Below, in pieces: positions 27,918 through 36,300 of a DNA stretch of 64,000 nt. The stretch is taken from positions 1 to 64,000 of the forward strand of contig NZ_WBVP01000018.1 in NCBI RefSeq assembly GCF_008933155.1, given 5' to 3'. Both the position numbers and the translations under genes were made by a program. A model generated the notes under the pieces. That model was not told the DNA's origin. It worked only from the letters and a program-made list of their open reading frames with translations, and did not search any database. The first letter of the stretch is position 1, and the number at the start of each line of letters is the position of its first letter. The DNA is from Aliivibrio finisterrensis (GTDB lineage Bacteria > Pseudomonadota > Gammaproteobacteria > Enterobacterales > Vibrionaceae).

Positions 27918-29069
27918 ATGATCACGCATGTTGGCATATTAGATCAAGACCCCGTCCGTCTTGTAACCCCCCTTTTGGATCTCTCCGTAAAAGGCGAGCA
28001 TATGATTTTCATTGGCGATGAGACACAAAAAGATATGTTTCACCGTTTAGAAAGCATACTTCAATATAAAGGGATCACCTCTGACTTCTATGAAATCCCA
28101 AATATCGTAGATACTCATTTAATCAAAGAATCTTTACAAGCACTAGCTGCTGAAATGAAACTGCACTTTAGTGATATAAAGCTAAATGCAAGTTGTGGAC
28201 TTCGACACCGTCTTCTTTCTGCCTATGAAGTGTTTCGTTCATATCATTGGCCAATTTTTGTTGTCGAACCATTCAGCGATAAATTATGTTGGCTTTATCC
28301 TGATGGTCGCAAACAAAAACACGTAGCTGATAATATCCGTTTAAGTGATTACCTTGCTATCTTTGGTGCGCGTTGTGAGTTTTCTGAATCTGAACTTCCA
28401 GAGAGCATTGATAAACGTCTGCGTGAGCTTTGCCAGCGTTGGGCAAGTAATGCACTAGAATTAGGCCCAGGTCTTGCTACATTGAACTACTTAGCGACAA
28501 CTTGTCGTAAAGAACAACGCCTTGATGTTGAGGTGACAGAGAAGCAGCAGAGTTATAAAGAACTAAATATGTTGCTAACTGATCTTGTTGAAACAGGATT
28601 AGCTACCTACGAAAACGGCACATTAACTTTCGACTGTGAAGAAGCACGACGCTTAGCTAACGGTGAGTGGTTAGAAATTTTAGTTCATAATACCGTGGTT
28701 GATATTCAACAGTACCTACCTACTCTGCAAGACCATTCATTGAATGTTCAAGTTCATCGTGAAATTGGAACGAAAGACGTTCGTAATGAACTTGATGTGG
28801 TTAGCATAGTAAATAACAAGCTGCATATCATTGAATGTAAGACTAAAGGTATGCGAGATGATGGCGATGATACGCTTTATAAATTAGAGTCGTTACGTGA
28901 CCTTCTAGGTGGCTTGCAAGCACGAGCTATGTTGGTAAGCTTCCGTCCTCTACGCAATAACGACATTATGCGCGCGCAAGATTTAGGCTTAGCTATTATT
29001 GGACCTGATGAATTGGGCGATCTTAAAAAACATCTGTTAAATTGGTTCTTGGCGGCTGGCGGTCATTAA
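27918..29069 (+). CDS. CARF-domain nuclease of the DUF1887/VC1899 (Card1-like) family
   Basis: This 383-residue protein has an N-terminal Rossmann CARF domain (about 1-150) and a winged-helix-like middle (about 160-250). A C-terminal PD-(D/E)XK nuclease domain (about 250-370) carries E253 (GEWLEILVHN), D293 (NELDVV) and the ExK pair E306/K308 in IIECKTK. This is the arrangement of V. cholerae VC1899 and of Card1, a cyclic-tetra-adenylate-activated nuclease of type III CRISPR systems. No CRISPR or Cas gene is in the window. The CARF loop reads NASCGLRH at residues 90-97 where many relatives have a T-G-G-T motif. The ATG at 27918 has AAGGA seven bases upstream and is preferred to the ATG at 27870. 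Confidence 0.85.
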   Translation: MITHVGILDQDPVRLVTPLLDLSVKGEHMIFIGDETQKDMFHRLESILQYKGITSDFYEIPNIVDTHLIKESLQALAAEMKLHFSDIKLNASCGLRHRLLSAYEVFRSYHWPIFVVEPFSDKLCWLYPDGRKQKHVADNIRLSDYLAIFGARCEFSESELPESIDKRLRELCQRWASNALELGPGLATLNYLATTCRKEQRLDVEVTEKQQSYKELNMLLTDLVETGLATYENGTLTFDCEEARRLANGEWLEILVHNTVVDIQQYLPTLQDHSLNVQVHREIGTKDVRNELDVVSIVNNKLHIIECKTKGMRDDGDDTLYKLESLRDLLGGLQARAMLVSFRPLRNNDIMRAQDLGLAIIGPDELGDLKKHLLNWFLAAGGH

Positions 29070-29093
29070 TCATTCAGCTAGACTCATTTAAAA

Positions 29094-29123
29094 ATAAAAA
29101 AGACCATATCATTGGTCTTTTTT
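29094..29123 (+). terminator. Terminator of the CARF-nuclease gene
   Basis: The stem AAAAAGACCA / TGGTCTTTTT with a 6-base loop and T-run begins 25 bases after the stop. Confidence 0.88.
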
Positions 29124-29149
29124 ATTTTCTGCTGTGTACTCTGCAGATA

Positions 29150-29187
29150 TAAAAATGCCGCTGATTTATTACAAACCAGCGGCATCT
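29150..29187 (-). terminator. udp terminator
   Basis: On the minus strand the stem ATGCCGCTG / CAGCGGCAT with a 13-base loop is followed by TTTTT. It lies 24 bases after the udp stop and is separate from the terminator of the convergent neighbour. Confidence 0.88.
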
Positions 29188-29210
29188 TAGTAGCTTTTTA
29201 TGTTCTTCTA

Positions 29211-29969
29211 TTATAGAAGATTACGAGCAGCTTCAATTACCACTTTAATTGAACGTGCTTCTGTTTCTTTTAATGTCGCGTGATCAGGTGTCTCTTTTTG
29301 AGTACGGTTGATAATTACGCCCGCAACACAACCCGCACGTAAACCAGAGCTTGCACACATTGTTAATAATGTTGCTGATTCCATTTCAAAGTTCAGTACG
29401 CCCATGTCTTGCCACTCTTGCATAGAACCTTGGAAACGCTTAACAACACGACCTGAGAACGTATCGTAACGTTCTTGACCTGGGTAGAAAGTATCACTTG
29501 ATGCTGTCACACCTGTGTGAACCGCTGCACCTTGATCAACAACCGCTTTACGCATTGCCGTTGCAACATCAAAGTCAGCAACTGCTGGGAATTCCATTGG
29601 AGCAAAGTGAAGACTTGCGCCATCTAAACGAACAGAGCCAGTAGTCACAATCATGTCACCTACATTTACATGCGGTTGAATTGCGCCTGTTGTACCTACA
29701 CGTAGGAAAGTACGAACACCCAATTGCGCTAGCTCTTCAACAGCAATTGAAGTCGATGGACCACCAATACCCGTTGAACATACTACAATTTTCTTGCCAT
29801 CTAGCTCAGCTAGGTACACTGTGTATTCACGGTGGCTTGCTAGAAATTTAGGGTTTTCCATTTGCTCTGCGATTTTTTGAACACGCGCTGGGTCACCAGG
29901 AATGATCGCCATTTCTGCACCTTGAAGATCTGCCTGTGTTACGCCTAAATGGAATACTGCTGCTGTCAT
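29211..29969 (-). CDS. udp: Uridine phosphorylase
   Basis: The enzyme splits uridine with phosphate to uracil and ribose-1-phosphate for nucleoside salvage. It has 252 residues, near the E. coli length. It has the family opening ([25 protein letters not shown]), the [16 protein letters not shown] phosphate section (about residues 66-81), RVGTTGAIQ (about 91-99) and the nucleoside-binding [11 protein letters not shown] (about 195-205). A strong AAGGAGTTAACC ribosome site precedes the ATG. The upstream region has two CRP half-sites with the 52-bp spacing of CytR-controlled promoters. Confidence 0.95.
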   Translation of the reverse strand: MTAAVFHLGVTQADLQGAEMAIIPGDPARVQKIAEQMENPKFLASHREYTVYLAELDGKKIVVCSTGIGGPSTSIAVEELAQLGVRTFLRVGTTGAIQPHVNVGDMIVTTGSVRLDGASLHFAPMEFPAVADFDVATAMRKAVVDQGAAVHTGVTASSDTFYPGQERYDTFSGRVVKRFQGSMQEWQDMGVLNFEMESATLLTMCASSGLRAGCVAGVIINRTQKETPDHATLKETEARSIKVVIEAARNLL

Positions 29970-30010
29970 GGTTAACTCCTTGCGATTGTAGGGTCGCGTT
30001 AATTTAATTA

Positions 30011-30129
30011 GTTATAATTGATTCGATGAAGTTACTTTACCCAAACACCTCTTGCATTAGTGTGATTAAGATCCCGAAAAGAATGTTGATAACATACACT
30101 CTTGCAAGGAAAACCGATTGGCATCACAG
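30011..30129. repeat. Copy A of a 118-bp direct repeat (udp control region)
   Basis: The stretch from GTTATAATTGATTCGATGAAG to GGCATCACAG aligns with 47025-47142 with roughly 80% identity by eye and one single-base gap. A core of 20 identical bases (TAGTGTGATTAAGATCCCGA) lies at its middle. The two copies are in the same orientation, 17 kb apart, and flank the adhesin, secretion and first HD-GYP genes. Confidence 0.85.
30027..30129 (-). promoter_or_regulatory. CRP/CytR-type control region of udp
   Basis: On the minus strand two CRP-like sites are centred at about 30068.5 (complement of TGTGATTAAGATCCCG) and 30120.5 (TGTGATGCCAATCGGT), 52 bp apart. This is the spacing of E. coli deoP2 and udp. 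A promoter 41.5 bp from the proximal site would start at about 30027, and TAAAGT sits in the right place for a -10 (30034-30039). CytR-like octamers (TTGCATT/TTGCAAG) are near both sites. The orientation and geometry fit udp. Confidence 0.7.
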
Positions 30130-30331
30130 AAAATAAAGGTTGTCGATTAACTTATACTCAAGATTAACTCTACTGACAGAGCCTTACAATAATTTCAAAC
30201 TCAATAAGTATAATTGTATGCCCAATATTTGAACTCACAGATGTTCTAGAAAAAACGAAATACGAACAACAAAGTTAATTTACCTCCCTCAATATCACTT
30301 TTTTAATAATTAATAACCTTAGGATTGGCTT

Positions 30332-30365
30332 TTTACCCTATCATATCCTTAACTTATAATAAGTT
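30332..30365 (+). promoter_or_regulatory. Promoter of the VCBS surface-protein gene
   Basis: A -35-like TTTACC (30332-30337) and perfect TATAAT (30355-30360) are separated by 17 bp, placing the transcript start near 30367. The -10 is inside a 15-base palindrome AACTTATAATAAGTT (30351-30365), a possible operator. The leader would be only about 16 bases long with GAGGT before the ATG at 30383. Confidence 0.6.
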
Positions 30366-30382
30366 GTATATTGAGGTCACGG

Positions 30383-33300
30383 ATGAATAAGCAGTCAGAA
30401 AAAAATAACTCAAATAATAAAGCCGAATCACTTTTAAATTCGGAAAAAGAAAAGTCACCGTTTAAACATAAAAAAAATAAAAGCCAAACCTATCTAGCAA
30501 AGAGACTCTCTCAATATCCTCAATTAATGTTAATTTTACCCAGTTTTTCTTTGTCTCAAACTCTTACATCAGAAGACAATATTGAAGAAAAAGACTCAAA
30601 TATAGAAAGCGGTACATTAGATGTGTCGAATTCTCATCATAATGAATCACTCATTTCACCTCTAGCTCCTATTGTTGAAAACAAAATGAGTAATATTCAA
30701 CCTAACCAAGATGATGCGAATGAACACACTCCAATGGCAACGCCAAGTGCACGAAGTAGTTCCCATTTAGCCTCACACGCAATAACTCCTATTGTGATTC
30801 TTCCTACGCCAGTGCAAAATCATACAATCAACCAAGCTCCTGCTATGTTGGTTACCCCCCCTACGACCTTAAGCACACCTCCTCTACAACACTCACAGCA
30901 GCAAGCTATTATTTCAGGAAAAGACTCTGCGACAACAACCGAAGATGTGACAACTCATGTTGCCGGAAAACTGACAGTAATAGACCCTGATCTTGGTGAG
31001 GCTCATTTTTCAAACACTGATATTTCAGGTTCGCTAGGCACTCTGCACCTTACTAACTCTGGAGCATGGACGTACGATCTAGACAATACTAACCCGAGGG
31101 TTCAAGCGTTAGGTAAAGGCGCGACAGCTACCGATACTATTACTGTTCATTCGGCCGACGGCACGCCTCATCATGTGACTATCACAGTAAATGGCACTAA
31201 CGATAAAGCTGTTATTGCAGGGATAGACTCTGGGGCGGTCACCGAAGAATCTCAACTTCATACCTCCGGCACACTGACTGTCACCGATGTGGATACAGGC
31301 GAAGCGCACTTCTCTAATAGCAACATTATTGGGACTTTAGGTACGTTACACTTAACTGATAGCGGCGCATGGACGTACGATTTAGATAACACCAATCCAA
31401 CTGTTCAAGCGTTAGGTAAAGGCTCGACAGCTACTGATACCATTACTGTTCATTCGGCCGATGGCACACCTCATCAAGTAACTATCACGGTTAATGGCAC
31501 TAATGATAACGCGGTAATTGGTAGCTCGAATACTGGGGCTGTGACGGAAGAAACACAACTTCATACCTCCGGCACACTGAGTGTCACCGATGTCGATACC
31601 GGCGAAGCGCACTTCTCCAATAGCAACATTATTGGGACTTTAGGTACGTTGCACTTAACTGATAGCGGTGCATGGACATACGACTTAAATAACACCAATC
31701 CAACCGTTCAAACGTTAGGTAAAGGCTCGACAGCTACCGATACGATCACCATTCATTCGGCCGATGGCACGCCTCATCAGGTAACTATCACAGTTAATGG
31801 CACTAATGATAAAGCCGTGATTGGCGGATCTAATACTGGCGCGGTAACAGAAGAATCTCAACTTCAGACCTCAGGCACACTGACTGTCACCGATGTCGAT
31901 ACAGGTGAAGCGCACTTCACTACCTCATCCACAGGAAGCATTGATATTGCTGGCACTTTGGGTACCCTTCACCTAACTGACAACGGCGCATGGACGTACG
32001 ATTTAGATAATACTAATCCGACAGTTCAAGCATTAGATAAAGGCTCAACAGCAACAGATTCCATCACAGTACACTCTGCCGATGGTACACCTCATCAAGT
32101 AACGATTACCGTTAACGGCACTAATGACAAAGCGGTAATTGGCGGTTCAAATACTGGCGCAGTAACAGAAGAATCTCAACTTCATACCTCCGGCACACTG
32201 ACTGTTACGGATGTCGATACTGGCGAAGCGCGCTTCACTACCTCATCCACAGGAAGCATTGATATTACTGGCACTTTGGGTACCCTTCACCTAACTGACA
32301 ACGGCGCATGGACGTACGATTTAGATAACACCAATCCAACCGTTCAAGCGCTAGGTAAAGGCGCGACGGCGACTGACACCATTGCTGTACATTCTGCTGA
32401 TGGCACACCGTATCAAGTAACCATCACGATTAATGGTACTGATGATAAGGCAGTAATTGGAGGTACGAATACTGGCGCGGTAACGGAAGAATCTCAACTT
32501 CAGACCTCAGGTACACTCACCGTGACTGATGTCGATACCGGCGAAGCGCACTTCTCCAATAGCAATGTACAGGGCACGTTTGGTACGCTGCACTTAACGG
32601 ATTCTGGTTCGTGGACGTACGATTTGGATAATACCAATCCTAAAGTTCAAGCATTAGGCCAAGGAAAAACCGCGACCGATACCATCACGGTTCAATCGGC
32701 TGATGGTACTACTCATCAAATGACGATTACGGTAAATGGCACTAACGATAAAGCTGTGATTACTGGCACTAACGTAGGTGTAGTGACTGAAGAATCTCAA
32801 CTTCATACCTCCGGCAGACTGACTGTCACCGATGTGGATACTGGCGAAGCGCATTTCTCCAATAGCAACATTATTGGAACTTTAGGCACACTACACTTAA
32901 CAGATAATGGTTCGTGGACCTATGATCTAGATAACTCAAACCCGACCGTTCAAGCACTTGGGCAAGGTCAGCAAGTAAAAGATATTATTACTGTTCAGTC
33001 AGCCGATGGAACACCCCACCAAATTGCAATAGTTGTAAACGGTAGAAACGATGCAGCTGTCATTACGGGGACAACCACAGGTGCGGTGACAGAAGATCGT
33101 ATCAATGGTATGCAATGGTTGTTAACCGATGGGAAAATGCATGTCTCCGATAGCGATTCTGGAGAGGCTAAGTTTGATCCGGTTATACATGCGCATAATT
33201 ATGCGGGCATTGGCTATACATCCATACTTGGTGCAGAGGTAATTGTAACTCCAGATGGCGATTGGCATTACCAACTGGATAATAATATTCAGCAGGTTCA

Positions 33301-36300
33301 ATCTTTAGGGCAAGGTCAGTCCTATGTCGATAAAGTCACAGTGCATACCGTCGATGGCACAACGCAAGAATTACAAATCACCATTACTGGGACAAACGAT
33401 AATCCAACGGTCACAGGTTCTAGGGTATTACCCGCAGGTTCCGAAGATCAAACATTGCATATCACTCAAACTCAGCTCCTAGCTGGTGCGAGTGATATTG
33501 ATAAGAACGATGCTAGCACTTTGTACGTTGATGCTGTTACCGCTGATCACGGCACGGTTACGCATAATACCGATGGTTCCTTTACTTTCCATCCGGACAA
33601 AGACTACAACGGCCAAGTCCACTTCACTTATGATGTAAAAGACGCTCATGGTGGTTCAGCACAAGCAACGGCATCGACAATGCTTACTGCAACATCAGAT
33701 TCAGCCATTATTAGTGAGGTATCGACTGATCATGTCACTGAAGATGGTCCGCACAGCAGACACAATGCAGGAGTAACAACCGAACTCGCAAATGGGCGGC
33801 TACAAGTTGTGGATCCTGATAGTGGTGAGGATAAATTCCAATACAGCCAGTTTGGTGAAACGGCCATTCACGACCCGTTTGGTGGCATGTTACGGATTGA
33901 TAGCATGGGCAATTGGGGATACAGCGTTAATAACGCGAATTTGCAGCACCTTGCCGAGGGGCAAACTGAAACCGTTGTCTACCGTGTACATAGCTATGAT
34001 GGAACGGCTTACGAGTTACACATTAATGTAGTCGGCACCAACGATGCACCAACCGTTACTCAAGTCGCGCTGAGCAACGGTACTGAAGATACCCATTACC
34101 AAATGCAAGCCAGTCAATTTGGATTCAGTGATATCGACACTGGCGATACGCTACATTCCATAGCAATCACAGATCTACCACTAGCAACACAAGGGAAGTT
34201 TGTGCTTGATGGACATGATGTTACATCGGGACAACAGATCCCTACAGCTGACATTAGTAAGCTTCAGTTCGTTCCTGCGCAAGATTTTAATGGCGATGTT
34301 CAGTTTAAATATACTGTTAACGATGGACATACCGACTCTACAGAGGCTACCAACACACTTCATATTGATGCTGTGGGAGATGTGGCAGTTGTAACAGGTG
34401 TTGATATTGGCGATGTCCATGAAGGACATGGCTATACTGCACCAGATGGCAGTATGTCCGTTGGCAGTGTTGATGATCGTTCACCTGACTATATGCACGG
34501 AAATATCGGGAAGTTGTGGAACGATGAAATCCATACCGATGGCCACCTATCGATAGTGGATGCTGATGCAGGTGAAAGCCAGGCCCAAACAGGCACTTAT
34601 TACGGCACTCATGGTCGTGTCATACTTCAAACTAACGGAGATTGGAGTTACTTTGCCTCCATCGGCCAAGATGCAACCGGCAGAGCTATTGATCATCTGG
34701 GCAAAGGGGAATCACTAACCGATACTGTCACCGTTAAATCTGCAGATGGTACCACACACGATATCGTTATCACCATTCATGGCGATAACGACCGTCCGTA
34801 TTGCTCTGGTGAGGTGCAACTCAACAGCGGTAAAGAAGACCTCGCGCAAACCATCACTGCATCTGAACTTTTGGCAAACACCATAGATGTAGATACCAAT
34901 GACATAGGCAAACTGACGATTACGAATCTTCATGCCGATCATGGGTCTGTTCTAGATAACCATGACGGCACTTACACTTTTACCCCAAGCAAAGACTATA
35001 ACGGTCAGGTTCATTTCACTTATGATGTGCAAGATGCACATGGCGGTGTTACTGCTACGGGCGCAACGTTGCAACTTGTTGCGGTATCAGATGCTGCCCA
35101 AATTATTGCAGCTGGTGTGACTTTAAAAGAAGATCATGTTCTCAGTGGCACTACTTCTCTGCATTCAGAAGGGCAGTTTCATGTTATCGACCCTGATGGC
35201 CCTTCCGAGTCTCAATTTGCCATGGCTCCGGGACAGATAACGTCTTTCTATAAAGGCTCATTCGGTGGTGACTTACAAATAAACTCCAACGGAAATTATT
35301 TCTATAACATTGATAATAGTACCGTTGATCATCTAAGAGATGGTGAGCATGTAACAGACCGATTTACAATAAAAAGCGTTGACGGTACAACGAAGGAAAT
35401 TGAATTTGTGATTCAAGGTACGAGTGATACACCGACGATTGCCCGCTCTAGTTTACACGAGTTTTCCTTTGAAGATGGAAGCGTTCTACATGGCAGTCTC
35501 TATGGACTCGATCCCGATAAAGGTGATAAACAAACTTTAACGTATGAAGCGTTAGGGAGTGCCGCTGGATTTCATTTAGATCCAGATGGTAGTTACACCT
35601 TCGACCCATCTAATTCGGCATACCAACACGCTTCATTAACTTATGGGAGTGATTTACAAATCTATGTCCCAGTCAAAGTTACGGACAGTGAGGGCTTGTT
35701 GAGTGTTCACAATATGCGCTTTACTGTTATGCCCACCAACGATGTGCCAATTGTAACCAGCTCTGTTTCCCTAAGCTCAGGCACTGAAGATCATTCCGTC
35801 GTACTGCATAGCCGCGAGTTGTTGGCTCATGCCAGTGATGTCGATGATTATGACCGATTGCATATATCCAATCTTCACGCAGACCATGGTTCGATTGCTG
35901 ATAACCATGATGGGACATTTACCTTCACGCCTAATAGCAATTATAATGGTGCCGTTAAGTTTAGCTACGATGTGACGGATAACCATGGCGCATCGACGCA
36001 TACCAGTGCCTCTATGACGCTGGCTGCTGTGGAAGACAAAACTGAGTTTATTGGCGCTAACCACGGGGTTGCTACAGAAGACATCCGCACCCCAATGAGT
36101 ACAAATGTTTCGCTATTAGATGCCGTTGATTGGCAGGCATTGCAGATTACCGATGTTGACAGTCCCAATACACAAGTCACGGTCGAATTTGCGGGTAAAC
36201 AATACACATGGGATTTAGGATCTGATCTCGACGTTACAACACCCTATGGTAAATTCCAATTCCACACCATTGCCAGTGGGCCCCATCAAGGTGAGCACTC

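Noticed and set aside
30371-30382. TTG start of the VCBS protein
   Set aside because: It overlaps the GAGGT ribosome site and lies only a few bases after the predicted transcript start; the ATG at 30383 fits better.
30383-30950. LapG-type cleavage site and retention module in the adhesin N-terminus
   Set aside because: No TAAG or similar motif and no LapA-like N-terminal domain could be seen.
31109-32854. Three antisense open frames of 66 codons in the VCBS gene
   Set aside because: They recur at the repeat period and are the shadow of the repeated coding DNA; no ribosome sites.
30919-33060. Regular repeats considered as a CRISPR array
   Set aside because: The repeats are about 300 bp, in frame and encode VCBS domains; there are no short direct repeats with unique spacers.
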